The notes under the pieces are model-generated. The model was given only the letters and a program-made list of their open reading frames with translations, made no database searches and was not told the DNA's origin. Shown here piece after piece: positions 34,368 through 42,931 of a stretch of DNA of 64,000 nucleotides; the stretch's first letter is position 1; each line of letters begins with the position of its first letter. Source of the DNA: Bacillus sp. FJAT-28004 (GTDB lineage Bacteria; Bacillota; Bacilli; Paenibacillales; Paenibacillaceae). The DNA is taken from assembly GCF_001280845.1 (NCBI RefSeq), contig NZ_LGHP01000001.1, positions 739,905 through 803,904 of the forward strand, given 5' to 3'. The position numbers and the translations under genes were made by a program.

Positions 34368-34443
34368 TGACAAATTTGTAAGGTTAGCAAAGTGCGAATG
34401 AAAGGGAAATCGATGGGTTTAACCTCTTCCCCTCGTCTATACT
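34368..34443 (+). promoter_or_regulatory. BceR-like operator and promoter of the bceAB-like genes
   Basis: TGACA-AATT-TGTAA (34368-34381) equals the remembered BceR core TnACA-N4-TGTAA. TATACT (34438-34443) is the probable -10. The operator starts 2 bases after the kinase stop and the transporter start codon is at 34491. Confidence 0.7.
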
Positions 34444-34490
34444 AACGGTAATGAAGCACATTACAGACAGATCTGGGGAGGAACAAAGCA

Positions 34491-35267
34491 ATGAGCGTAC
34501 TAAAAGCAGAAGGGCTAGGCAAAATATACAGCAGTAAAGGTAACGTTGCTTACAAAGCACTTGAGGATATAGAGCTGCAGGTGGAAGCGGGAGAATTCGT
34601 AGGTGTCATGGGGCCATCGGGAAGCGGAAAGACAACCCTGCTGAATTTGTTGTCCACGATCGATCGTCCAACCTCTGGTCAAATTGAAATTAACGGCGTA
34701 AATCCGAGTAAGCTAACGGACAAGAAGCTTGCCTTATTTCGTCGTCGCGAGCTAGGTTTCGTCTTTCAGGATTTCAACCTGCTCGATACATTATCAATCA
34801 AGGAAAACATCATTTTGCCGCTCGTATTGGAGGGCATGGCGCCGAAGCAAATTGAACAGAAGCTAGATTCGCTCGCTGAGCTGCTGCAAATAAAACAAAT
34901 TTTGAATAAGCGGACGTATGAGGTTTCCGGCGGACAGAAGCAGCGCGCGGCGATCGCGCGAGCCATTATTCATCAGCCATCGCTCGTGCTTGCAGATGAG
35001 CTCACTGGGAATCTCGATTCCAAATCAGCGAAGGATGTTATGGATTCTCTTAAGGATATGAATGAGCGTTTTAAGGCGACAGTATTGATGGTCACGCATG
35101 ACCCTTTCTCCGCGAGCTACTGTCAGCGTATCGTGTTCATCAAAGACGGCAAATTTTTCTCGGAAATACGACGCGGCTCGAACAGGCAGGCGTTCTTCCA
35201 ACAAATACTAGATGCGCTCAGCGTGCTGGGAGGTAATTTCGATGACGTTCCGTTCGCTCGCGCTTAG
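34491..35267 (+). CDS. Peptide-antibiotic ABC transporter ATP-binding protein (BceA-like)
   Basis: 258 residues. Walker A 'GPSGSGKTT', Q-loop 'FVFQDFNLL', signature 'VSGGQKQR', Walker B 'LVLADELTGNLD' and H-loop 'MVTHD' are complete. The MacB-type 'E-L-T-G-N-L-D' segment is typical of the BceA/YxdL group. With the downstream permease it forms a mechanotransmission-type transporter that frees lipid II-cycle intermediates from peptide antibiotics such as bacitracin. GGGGAGG precedes the ATG. Its 3' end overlaps the permease gene by 26 bases. Confidence 0.92.
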   Translation: MSVLKAEGLGKIYSSKGNVAYKALEDIELQVEAGEFVGVMGPSGSGKTTLLNLLSTIDRPTSGQIEINGVNPSKLTDKKLALFRRRELGFVFQDFNLLDTLSIKENIILPLVLEGMAPKQIEQKLDSLAELLQIKQILNKRTYEVSGGQKQRAAIARAIIHQPSLVLADELTGNLDSKSAKDVMDSLKDMNERFKATVLMVTHDPFSASYCQRIVFIKDGKFFSEIRRGSNRQAFFQQILDALSVLGGNFDDVPFARA

Positions 35268-37185
35268 TAACATTCGGGGCAACTGGCGGTCGTACAGCGC
35301 ATTCTTTCTGAGCAGCGTGTTTTCCGTTATGATCTTTTATATTTATGCAGCGTTTCTGTATCATCCTGAAGTAGTGAGCGGTCATATTATGGCAGCATCA
35401 AAAATTCGTGCAGGCATGGTATTTTGTGAATATATTATCGTCATATTCTCGTTCTTGTTTGTGCTCTACTCGAATTCAGCTTTTCTAAAAACGAGGCAGC
35501 AGGAATTTGGTCTGTTCTCCTTATTTGGGATGACACGGGTTCAGCTTCGAAAGCTCGTTATTTTTGAAAATGCAGCTATCGCATTAATGGCAATCGCTGT
35601 TGGTATTGGTCTTGGCATGCTGTTCAGCAAACTGTTTTTTATGGCATTAGCCGTACTGCTAAATTTGAATGAATCGATTCCATTCGCTGCTCCACTTAAA
35701 GCGGTTGGACTAACGGCAGGCGGATTTTTTATTCTGTTCATGCTGATATCGATATGGACTGCGCTTCGCATCGGACGTACGGAAATTATCGATTTGCTGA
35801 AGGCTGCTCGCAAGCCAAAAGGACAGCTCGTATTCTCGCCTTGGCTGGTTGCGATTTCAGTCGTTTGCCTGTCAGCTGCTTACGGTATGGCTCTGGTTAT
35901 GAACGGCGGGAATTTCATGCTTCTTGCCTTGCCCATTCTAATAACGGTTATTATTGGAACTTATTTTCTTTTTTCGCAGCTAAGCATTTTGTTGCTGCGA
36001 TTTATTCAAAAAAGGTCTTCCGTTTACTATAAGCGCACGAATATGATCGTTTTCGCGCAACTCGGTTATAAGATAAAGGACAATGCGCGTATTTTATTTA
36101 TTGTTTCTATTCTTAGCGCTGTCGTTATGACTGCACTTGGAACCGTCTATGTTATGAACATTGGTGGAAAGAAAGGGATGTTGATGAACTCTCCTTTCTC
36201 ACTTGCTTACAGTGAAAAGGGATTGAATACGCATGAAGTTATTGACCCAGCAAAGCTAAAAGCTGTCGTTGAAGAAGATGGTTTCAAAATTATAAGAGAA
36301 GCAAAAGTCGCAGGCGTACTCATTGATCGTTTTTCACTTCAATGGGGAGATGAAAAACCTCGTGAAAATGATTATGATGCCTTGATTATCTCAGCTACCG
36401 ACTACAATAAGCTTGCTTCAATGACGGGTCAACCGAGCATTCAACCTGAAAATGGCAAGTTGACGCTTATACAGTCCTATAAAACACAAGGCAGAGAAAA
36501 CGTAGGTGTTTTAAAAGGCAGCATAAATGGTAAGGAAGCGGCATTCGATATTAACGGCTTGGTAGAAGCGAAAGTGATGAACTGGTTGAAAAGTAATTAC
36601 TTTACATTTGTTATGGATGATTTCTCTTACATGAAGCTTTTATCAACAGTCCCAGAGGATGAGCTATTCGTAATGTATGGTTACGAGCTAAGCAATTGGG
36701 AAAAAACCGCGGCTTTATCTGAGAAACTTAGAAAGCTGGTGCCGGAGGAGTTTCAGCCGCAAGTCGATTTCAACCGCGCATTGTATTTGGAAGAATTGAA
36801 TGAAATGGTTTCATTAACTTTATTTATTGGAATGTTTATTAGCTTGCTGTTCTTTATTGCATCTGGAAGTATGATTTATTTCAAACTATTTACTGAACTG
36901 CAAGAGGATCAAGCGCAATTTAAGGCACTGACACGCATTGGTATGACGAAGGCAGAGATTCGCAAAATCGTCGTCACGCAGGTAGGCATCGTCTTCTTTG
37001 TTCCTGTCGTCGTCGGCATATGTCATGCTTTGTTCGCGATGAAGGCACTCGATAATATTTTGGAGTCATCCAATTGGATTTACTCTTTCGTCGTTATCGG
37101 TATTTATATTGTGATGCAGACGTTGTATTTCATCACCGCATGCAGCAGCTACATGAAGAGTATGCTTCGCGGCGCAAATGCATAG
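35242..37185 (+). CDS. Peptide-antibiotic ABC transporter permease (BceB-like)
   Basis: 647 residues with ten predicted membrane helices and one large external domain (about residues 305-510) between helices seven and eight, which is the BceB architecture. The N-terminus 'LALSNIRGNWRSYSAFFLSS' and 'FSLFGMTRVQLRKLVIFEN' are typical of the family. The external domain senses the peptide-target complex. The ATG at 35242 has GGGAGG 8 bases upstream and is preferred over earlier in-frame codons, even though this means a 26-base overlap with the ATPase gene. It is the last gene before a strong terminator. Confidence 0.9.
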   Translation: MTFRSLALSNIRGNWRSYSAFFLSSVFSVMIFYIYAAFLYHPEVVSGHIMAASKIRAGMVFCEYIIVIFSFLFVLYSNSAFLKTRQQEFGLFSLFGMTRVQLRKLVIFENAAIALMAIAVGIGLGMLFSKLFFMALAVLLNLNESIPFAAPLKAVGLTAGGFFILFMLISIWTALRIGRTEIIDLLKAARKPKGQLVFSPWLVAISVVCLSAAYGMALVMNGGNFMLLALPILITVIIGTYFLFSQLSILLLRFIQKRSSVYYKRTNMIVFAQLGYKIKDNARILFIVSILSAVVMTALGTVYVMNIGGKKGMLMNSPFSLAYSEKGLNTHEVIDPAKLKAVVEEDGFKIIREAKVAGVLIDRFSLQWGDEKPRENDYDALIISATDYNKLASMTGQPSIQPENGKLTLIQSYKTQGRENVGVLKGSINGKEAAFDINGLVEAKVMNWLKSNYFTFVMDDFSYMKLLSTVPEDELFVMYGYELSNWEKTAALSEKLRKLVPEEFQPQVDFNRALYLEELNEMVSLTLFIGMFISLLFFIASGSMIYFKLFTELQEDQAQFKALTRIGMTKAEIRKIVVTQVGIVFFVPVVVGICHALFAMKALDNILESSNWIYSFVVIGIYIVMQTLYFITACSSYMKSMLRGANA

Positions 37186-37191
37186 AGAAAG

Positions 37192-37238
37192 TAAAAAAAC
37201 GGCTTTTCCTCGGGATGGAGGAGAAGTCGTTTTTTATA
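37192..37238. terminator. Bidirectional terminator after the BceB-like gene
   Basis: AAAACGGCTTTTCCTC pairs with GAGGAGAAGTCGTTTT, followed by T residues. The converging collagen-like gene ends 16 bases away. Confidence 0.85.
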
Positions 37239-37253
37239 TTTTTATTCCTATTG

Positions 37254-37640
37254 TTAGAAGCAAGTAAATGAGCTGATTCGCCTTAAGTCAATCCCAGTGT
37301 ATCCCCATGATCTGCCGAACCAACGGAAGCCTGCGACGGAAGTGCGTCCAACAAATATAGGGAAAAACCAAAAGCCTTGACCATTGTTAAGCCATACGTA
37401 AGTGTTCCGAAATAAACAGCCGGAAATAGCTCCTGGATCAACAGCGAACAGTGATGCCGACTGCTGCGGCGTGAATTGCGGAGGCGGCGCGGTTGGTCCC
37501 ATCATTCCTGGTTGACCTGGCTGTCCTTGTGGTCCTTGAGGTCCTTGAGGCCCTTGTGGACCCGGCCCAGGCCCGAAAGGTCCGAAAGGTCCGATTGGTC
37601 CCATCGGGCCCTGAGGACCTATTGGCGGCATAAATGCCAT
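37254..37640 (-). CDS. Collagen-like repeat protein
   Basis: 128 residues. Residues about 7-45 are Gly-x-y triplets rich in Pro and Gln ('[16 protein letters not shown]'), able to form a short collagen triple helix, followed by a Pro/Gln hinge and an 80-residue aromatic C-terminal domain with two cysteines. Such proteins coat spores or exosporium filaments in Bacillus and Paenibacillus. No signal peptide is present, which fits a coat protein made in the mother cell (inference). AAGGAGTGATT precedes the ATG. It lies just downstream of the FG-GAP-like gene on the same strand. Confidence 0.75.
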   Translation of the reverse strand: MAFMPPIGPQGPMGPIGPFGPFGPGPGPQGPQGPQGPQGQPGQPGMMGPTAPPPQFTPQQSASLFAVDPGAISGCLFRNTYVWLNNGQGFWFFPIFVGRTSVAGFRWFGRSWGYTGIDLRRISSFTCF

Positions 37641-37738
37641 GCAGAATCACTCCTTATTATTTAGGCTAATGCATGATATGCAAAAACACAGAGCACGGAT
37701 TGGGCGAAAGATTCGTTTCTGCTCCAATTGGAAAAAGG

Positions 37739-38503
37739 CTAGAAATGTGAAATCAATGTGGTACCGAGTATCGCGACCGTTAGTCTGGAAGAAACAAACA
37801 TGTTACCGTTCCATGTCAGTTGATTCTCAACATAACCAAGTGTATCTGCGTTCGTGGTACCGATGATTCGCTGAAGAGCCAGTAGATCATAAGAAACACG
37901 ATTCTCAGGAGTCACAATCGGATTAAGAGCTGTCAGAGCAAGCACCTCGCCTTGAACAGGCTTCTTTAACTTTCCGTCATCGTTGTAATAGGAGGACAAA
38001 TAAGGGGCGCCTTTGCCGCTTATGTCAATCGTAAACAATAGATCAAGCTGAGAACTTGATACGAATACTTTGTAAAAGTCTCCATATTGGACACGAAACG
38101 TGTATTGTTCATTGTAGCTATCTGAGTCGAACAGCATTCGAAGTGCATGATGGGCAAAAGAATAGATGTAGAAGATGCCGTAGCCACCGCTTCCGCCGGT
38201 GTCGATGCTTACCAAAATGTCTAATGTTTTATTCTGATCAAAGCCGCCAAGAAACAAGTTAGCGTTATAACCGGCATTGTTCTGTAAAGGAATGACCGTG
38301 CGCTGCTGCGTATATCCATCCTGTATAACAAGTGTAATTCGATCTGCGAATATGCCTGATGGTCCATCGGGTTTATGCCCAAATAAGTATACTTGATCGG
38401 GTATACCGTCTCCGGTTACATCCCCTTGTTTCATATCGAGTATATAATCATCTCTTGAAAAGCGATCTGGTTGGTTCCTTTGCGTGTGGAAAGACGATTG
38501 CAT
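37739..38503 (-). CDS. FG-GAP/VCBS-like beta-propeller protein
   Basis: 254 residues. It contains Ca-loop motifs of the FG-GAP type, 'GDVTGDGIPDQVYLFG' and 'GGFDQNKTLDILVSID', and a run of beta strands. Spore-associated VCBS-repeat proteins with this layout are common in Paenibacillus. There is no signal peptide. The ATG at 38503 is chosen because GGAGG lies 7 bases upstream; earlier in-frame ATGs lie at or before that site. It is followed by the collagen-like gene 98 bases away, and the two may share a role on the spore surface (inference). Confidence 0.65.
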   Translation of the reverse strand: MQSSFHTQRNQPDRFSRDDYILDMKQGDVTGDGIPDQVYLFGHKPDGPSGIFADRITLVIQDGYTQQRTVIPLQNNAGYNANLFLGGFDQNKTLDILVSIDTGGSGGYGIFYIYSFAHHALRMLFDSDSYNEQYTFRVQYGDFYKVFVSSSQLDLLFTIDISGKGAPYLSSYYNDDGKLKKPVQGEVLALTALNPIVTPENRVSYDLLALQRIIGTTNADTLGYVENQLTWNGNMFVSSRLTVAILGTTLISHF

Positions 38504-38637
38504 AACCATTCCTCCAAGCCCAAAATACATGGTATCTGTCTATACCTATGCAGATTATTTGCAATTGGACTGTGCGAATGCCCATCAAAGGAAAAACCAG
38601 CAAGAGTCAAGGTTCTGAACGTGAAGGCAGATGTGAT

Positions 38638-38662
38638 TCCACCTTACATAATGCAAGGTGGA
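38638..38662. promoter_or_regulatory. Inverted repeat upstream of the flavodoxin-fold oxidoreductase
   Basis: TCCACCTT and AAGGTGGA are perfect 8-base arms around a 9-base centre, 56 bases before the ATG at 38718. The size suits an operator for a dimeric repressor. No T tract follows. Confidence 0.45.
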
Positions 38663-38717
38663 TAGGCAACACTATTGCAGACTGATGTCTATATACATTC
38701 GGAGGTGTAGCCGTGTT

Positions 38718-39305
38718 ATGAAGCACTTAATCGTCTATTGTCATCCTAATCCAGACAGCTTTAACAACGCGATTGTTGAGACTTTCATTGCTTCCTTGAA
38801 GGAGCAAGGCAATGAGGTCGTCGTTCGAGATTTGTACGCGATGCGATTTGACCCTGTGCTCAAGGCCAGCGATTTTCAAGCGATGCGTGAGGGCAATACT
38901 CCTGCGGATATTAAAGCGGAGCAAGATCATGTGAAATGGGCGGATGCGTTCACTATGGTTTATCCGATTTGGTGGACGGGGCTGCCTGCGCTTATTAAAG
39001 GGTACATTGATCGAGTATTCTCTTATGGCTTCGCCTATGCGTATGGGGAGGATGGAACGATCAGCAAGCTGCTTGCCGGCAAGAAGGGGCTCATTATTAA
39101 TACGCACGGAACGCCTTCAGAGATTTATAGCCAGACCGGCATGTATGATGGGCTCAAAATAACATCCGATACGGGCATTTATGAATTTTGCGGCATCACA
39201 CCGGTAGGGCATATGTTTTTTGGCAGCGTGCCGCAAATTGATGATGCAGCCCGCAAAAAAATACTTGAAGAAGTGAAAGGTAAGGCAGTCAGCTTGTTCG
39301 AATAG
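38718..39305 (+). CDS. NAD(P)H-dependent flavodoxin-fold oxidoreductase (KefF/NQO type)
   Basis: 195 residues. 'LIVYCHPNPDSFNNAIVE' is the FMN/FAD phosphate loop, 'MVYPIWWTGLPALIKGYIDRVFSYGFAY' is the hallmark WW-x-G-x-P-A motif, and 'NTHGTPSE' closes the isoalloxazine pocket. It probably reduces quinones with two electrons. It is distantly related to the enzyme at 55504. GGAGGTG lies 10 bases before the ATG. An inverted repeat at 38638 may be an operator, and a terminator follows at 39380. Confidence 0.88.
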   Translation: MKHLIVYCHPNPDSFNNAIVETFIASLKEQGNEVVVRDLYAMRFDPVLKASDFQAMREGNTPADIKAEQDHVKWADAFTMVYPIWWTGLPALIKGYIDRVFSYGFAYAYGEDGTISKLLAGKKGLIINTHGTPSEIYSQTGMYDGLKITSDTGIYEFCGITPVGHMFFGSVPQIDDAARKKILEEVKGKAVSLFE

Positions 39306-39379
39306 TCTATGGAGGAAAGCCGGTCGCAACGATACAATCGGGGCGTTCAGCATGAAGCAATCGAGCATACTGAAATAGT

Positions 39380-39431
39380 GGGTCTGTTTCCTTTGGTCGT
39401 CAATGACCTTTAGGGACAGACTCTTTTTTTT
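39380..39431 (+). terminator. Terminator after the oxidoreductase gene
   Basis: GGGTCTGTTTCC and GGTC pair with GACC and GGGACAGACTC, followed by nine T residues. Confidence 0.8.
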
Positions 39432-39504
39432 TCATAGGAAGTCTACTATTTATTTGTAAGTTTAATAGCAAGGAGATTATTTTGGCGACGATTGGGAAAG
39501 AATA

Positions 39505-39810
39505 GTGAGGAAGGTCATTAATAGAACGATGGGAATGATCCATATGATGAATGTTCATTGGCGCCTTGCTGAGCTGTGGCTGCTTCAGGAGAAGCGCAGC
39601 TTATCGGAACAAGAAACCTCAGAAATGAACGCCTGTATGAAGCTGAACGCCAAATATGCACAAAGACTTGCTGAACAATATAATTTCGGATATATGGCGA
39701 ACATGATAGGTGATGAGGCATGGCTTCAGGAAATTAAAGCCGAGATTGACAAGCTGGAGAGGACTTACGAAAACAAACGTCCTTTGTTTTTAGAAGGCAA
39801 AACAGAATAG
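39505..39810 (+). CDS. Small helical protein of unknown function
   Basis: 101 residues, mostly alpha-helical and charged after residue 15: 'VHWRLAELWLLQEKRSLSEQE' and 'EAWLQEIKAEIDKLERTYENK'. No catalytic motif is visible and I do not recognise a characterised family. The start is uncertain: GTG at 39505 has a weak GGGAAAG upstream, and ATG codons at 39529 and 39541 are possible. It stands alone between a terminator and the VOC-family gene. Confidence 0.55.
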   Translation: MRKVINRTMGMIHMMNVHWRLAELWLLQEKRSLSEQETSEMNACMKLNAKYAQRLAEQYNFGYMANMIGDEAWLQEIKAEIDKLERTYENKRPLFLEGKTE

Positions 39811-39960
39811 CTCGCAAGGCAAAGCTTATTTATCGACGCCTATTGTGTGTTTTAAAAAAAGTAATCAATAAGAAATTATTACTAGGAAAATTGCTAGAAT
39901 AGGGATATGATAATGACGATGTTTTACAGGTATGACATTCTAATAATGAGGTGATAGGTT

Positions 39961-40377
39961 ATGGCATTTCAGTCCGCGAACATCTTTGTGAATTTACCGA
40001 TTAAAGATTTGAATAAGACAGTTGATTTCTTTAGTAAATTAGGGTTTGAGTTCAATCCCCAATTTACTGATGAGAAAGCTACTTGCATGATAATCGGACC
40101 TAATATTTTTGCTATGCTGCTGGTTGAGGAGTACTTCCAAACGTTTATAAATAAAGAAATTTCAGATCCATCGAAAACAACCGAAGTTATTTTGGCTTTA
40201 TCTGCAGAAAGCAGAGAGCAAGTGGATGAAATTGTGAATAAAGCTTTGGCAGCTGGCGGCAAACCTGCAAAAGATCCAATAGACCATGGATTTATGTACA
40301 GCTGGAGTTTTCAGGACATAGATGATCATCTATGGGAATTGGTGTATATGGATCCGAGTACGATAGAACAAGGGTAA
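39961..40377 (+). CDS. VOC-family (glyoxalase/bleomycin-resistance-like) protein
   Basis: 138 residues with two beta-alpha-beta-beta-beta modules: 'IFVNLPIKDLNKTVDFFSKLGFEF' and 'SFQDIDDHLWELVYMDP'. The final Glu in 'LWELVYMD' is at a usual metal-ligand position, while the first-module ligand is not obvious. Members include glyoxalases, dioxygenases and antibiotic-binding proteins; the substrate cannot be told. GAGGTGATAGGTT precedes the ATG. It converges with a LuxR-type gene across a strong hairpin. Confidence 0.85.
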   Translation: MAFQSANIFVNLPIKDLNKTVDFFSKLGFEFNPQFTDEKATCMIIGPNIFAMLLVEEYFQTFINKEISDPSKTTEVILALSAESREQVDEIVNKALAAGGKPAKDPIDHGFMYSWSFQDIDDHLWELVYMDPSTIEQG

Positions 40378-40412
40378 GCTGGACGTTACCTCGTTGATAA
40401 TGCAAGTAATAT

Positions 40413-40454
40413 GAAAAACAATCCACCTCACGAGAATGAGGTGGATTGTTTTAG
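40413..40454. terminator. Bidirectional terminator between VOC and LuxR-type genes
   Basis: AAAACAATCCACCTCA pairs perfectly with TGAGGTGGATTGTTTT around a six-base loop. Confidence 0.95.
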
Positions 40455-41521
40455 TTATGCCTTGAGAACAGCTCCCATAATAGCTCGCGTCTGCTGTTTA
40501 CGCCGGTTTTGGCGAAAATCGATTTCAGATGGTCTTGAACGGTGTATGCGGAAATATGAAGAGACATTGCGATCTCCTTGGTAGAAAATCCTTTGATGAT
40601 CCGTTCTATAACCTCCTTCTCGCGTACTGACAGCGCGTATGCCTCTGATATAAGCGGAAGAATATCGGATGGTTTAGCCGGTTCAACTGAAACCGCAAGC
40701 TGAATCATGCCGTCAGCTCCGTCCAGCTTGCTGGCAAGCACGGACAAATATAGACCGCTCGGCATACGAATACAAACTTTAGCTGATTTTACTTCATCAG
40801 GTGCAGAGTCTGTCTGCGCCAGTGCTCGTGAGCAGACGGCTCTGATCGGTCTTGGCAGTGTATCATCCTCAATATGCTCTAAGCTTCTTAAAGCGGAAAG
40901 CCAGTGGCGTGCAGCTTGATTGGATGAGATGAATTGAAGCTGTTCTGACAACACCAAAATGCCAGGCTCCTCTAAACTTGTAACAACGTCGGTCGAGGGA
41001 AGCTCCAGAGCGTATTTTTTTAATGATTTGGCTAAAACCGGAGCGATTGAGGTGATAAACAAAATTTCCTCCTCAATGAAAAAGGGTTCTCCCGCTTTAC
41101 GAAATAATGTTAAATATCCCCAGCACACTCCATCGCTGAGCAGTGCAGCTCGCATCTCGTCTCCGAACCCGGCGGGCATGAGAACTTCACGATAACGGCC
41201 GCTTCGATCCATTTGTCCGTCAGTTGCTTCGCTTAATGCTGCTGCTGGTATCGTTGATTGGGCCAGTCGCTCATAGCTGTTGTAATCCTCATGCAAATAT
41301 TCGTATTCAAATAACTGCTGATGAATGGCCTCAACAGCTTCTTCTGTTGTCGCACCTGTCGAGAGCAGAGTCATCGGATCAACCGAAGTGCAGCAAGCAC
41401 CTGCATAAGGCACGGCTTCTTTTATCAAGGATAAGGCTGATTGGCGATAACGCTGTAATGATATTGGTGCATCGGACAACTTATTTAATTGCTGCTTGAC
41501 CTCATCCGTGGTTACAGACAT
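40451..41521 (-). CDS. LuxR-type transcriptional regulator with N-terminal sensor domain
   Basis: 356 residues. The C-terminal 65 residues are a LuxR helix-turn-helix: 'LSVREKEVIERIIKGFSTKEIAMSL' and 'ISAYTVQDHLKSIFAKTGV'. The first 200 residues look like a GAF-type sensor ('LLSDGVCWGYLTLFRKAGEPF') and the middle may be PAS-like ('GILVLSEQLQFISSNQAARHWL'). There is no receiver domain, so it is a one-component regulator. It is divergent from the saccharopine-dehydrogenase-like gene, its most likely target. AAAGGAGA precedes the ATG. Confidence 0.85.
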   Translation of the reverse strand: MSVTTDEVKQQLNKLSDAPISLQRYRQSALSLIKEAVPYAGACCTSVDPMTLLSTGATTEEAVEAIHQQLFEYEYLHEDYNSYERLAQSTIPAAALSEATDGQMDRSGRYREVLMPAGFGDEMRAALLSDGVCWGYLTLFRKAGEPFFIEEEILFITSIAPVLAKSLKKYALELPSTDVVTSLEEPGILVLSEQLQFISSNQAARHWLSALRSLEHIEDDTLPRPIRAVCSRALAQTDSAPDEVKSAKVCIRMPSGLYLSVLASKLDGADGMIQLAVSVEPAKPSDILPLISEAYALSVREKEVIERIIKGFSTKEIAMSLHISAYTVQDHLKSIFAKTGVNSRRELLWELFSRHN

Positions 41522-41589
41522 GTGCTGTCTCCTTTATTCCTGTATTCGGAATCCCACATTTATGGGATGGTGGTTTATTTGTTCTCCAC

Positions 41590-41610
41590 TATAATTGAGA
41601 ATAATTCTTA
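41590..41610 (+). promoter_or_regulatory. -10 element and Fur-like inverted repeat
   Basis: TATAAT (41590-41595) is followed by TGAGAAT-A-ATTCTTA (41596-41610), a 7-1-7 inverted repeat that matches the Bacillus Fur box (TGATAAT-N-ATTATCA) at 11 of 14 positions. It lies between the divergent LuxR-type and saccharopine-dehydrogenase-like genes. Confidence 0.35.
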
Positions 41611-41728
41611 ATTCATTCATTTTACATAATGGATGGGATGATGAACAGCTCTAATGTGGATATAACAGGCTGTAATGCTTATTTGATAGACGGTTTATTT
41701 TATTTGAAGAGAGGAAAAGGGTACAGCT

Positions 41729-42847
41729 ATGAAAACAGACATAATAGTAGTTGGCGGTTACGGTCATGTTGGCGGTAAAATATGCAATCAGCTTGCGATT
41801 CATTATCCCGGTAAAGTGTATGCAGCAGGCAGAAGTCTTGCGAAGGCAGAACAATTTTGCCGCAGTGGAGGCGGTATGGTAAAGCCGCTCCGAATTTCAG
41901 TGGAAGAGCCACTTGAGAAACAACAGCTAGAACGAGTAAAGCTTGTTGTAATGTGCTTGGATCAGATGGATACCGCCTTTGCGGAAGCGTGTTTGCTTGC
42001 TGGGGCAGACTATGTGGACGTATCGGCGAATGGCGCTTTTTTTGCAGTGATGGAGCAATTGAATAAAAGCATGAACGATCTAAACGGAACTGCAGTATTA
42101 AGCGTCGGGCTTGCGCCAGGCCTTACAAATCTGCTTGCGCTAAAAGCTGTGTTGTCCATGGATGAGGTGCAACGAATTGATGTCGGAATTATGCTGGGAC
42201 TTGGAGACGCACATGGCAAAGCGGCAATCGAATGGACAGTCGATAGTCTTTCGCGGTCATTTCATATTACCGAATCAGACCGCACGCGAAGAGTGAGCAG
42301 CTTTACGGAAGGGATAAAAACAGATTTTGGCGCTGATTTAGGAGTTCGAACAGCCTATCGCTTCCCATTTTCCGATCAAGAAACACTGCCCCATACGTTA
42401 GGTGTACCAACTGTATCTGCATGTTTGTGCTTTGATTCTCGGATCGTCACCAGCACAATAGCGCTCTTCAAGGGAATAGGAATCGATCGCTTGTTGCGGT
42501 TAAAAACGATGAGACGGTTGGCCATTCAGGTGCTCGGAGGACTTCGGGTCGGTTCTGCTCGTTATGCGGTAAAGGTCACAGGGTATGGAAGTAAAGCAGG
42601 TGTGGCTGCAAAAATGGAGTATGGTCTGCAAGGTACGGAGGAGGCTGAGATCACAGCACAAACGGCAATTGCGGTTGCCATGGCTGTATACAGCGCGAAT
42701 CTGCCGAAAGGTATTTATCATATCGAGCAATTATTTGAGCTGGATGTCTATGAAACTCAGCTTATGCTGCGTTTAAAAGAGGACGAGAGCAAGCTTTCAT
42801 ACTCTACCATTTCCAATATCGAGTGCTGGACTAGGACGAATAACTAG
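41729..42847 (+). CDS. Saccharopine-dehydrogenase-like NAD(P)-binding protein
   Basis: 372 residues. The N-terminal Rossmann fold begins 'TDIIVVGGYGHVGGKICNQLA', and 'LVVMCLDQMDTAFAEACLLAGADYVDVSANG' is characteristic of the saccharopine dehydrogenase/carboxynorspermidine synthase superfamily. The middle 'GLAPGLTNLLA' matches the catalytic domain of the same group. The substrate is unknown. AAGAGGAAAAGGG precedes the ATG. It is divergent from a LuxR-type regulator with a Fur-like repeat between them. Confidence 0.8.
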   Translation: MKTDIIVVGGYGHVGGKICNQLAIHYPGKVYAAGRSLAKAEQFCRSGGGMVKPLRISVEEPLEKQQLERVKLVVMCLDQMDTAFAEACLLAGADYVDVSANGAFFAVMEQLNKSMNDLNGTAVLSVGLAPGLTNLLALKAVLSMDEVQRIDVGIMLGLGDAHGKAAIEWTVDSLSRSFHITESDRTRRVSSFTEGIKTDFGADLGVRTAYRFPFSDQETLPHTLGVPTVSACLCFDSRIVTSTIALFKGIGIDRLLRLKTMRRLAIQVLGGLRVGSARYAVKVTGYGSKAGVAAKMEYGLQGTEEAEITAQTAIAVAMAVYSANLPKGIYHIEQLFELDVYETQLMLRLKEDESKLSYSTISNIECWTRTNN

Positions 42848-42931
42848 TTTTCCAGTTGATTCATTTGGTATAATTAGCATTAAATACCTGAAATGCCGAA
42901 TCGGCTGGATGATAGGGAGATGGAGCGGAGC

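Noticed and set aside
37476..37664. Plus-strand Trp/Leu/Arg-rich frame
   Set aside because: Complement of the collagen-like triplet repeat; no start signal.
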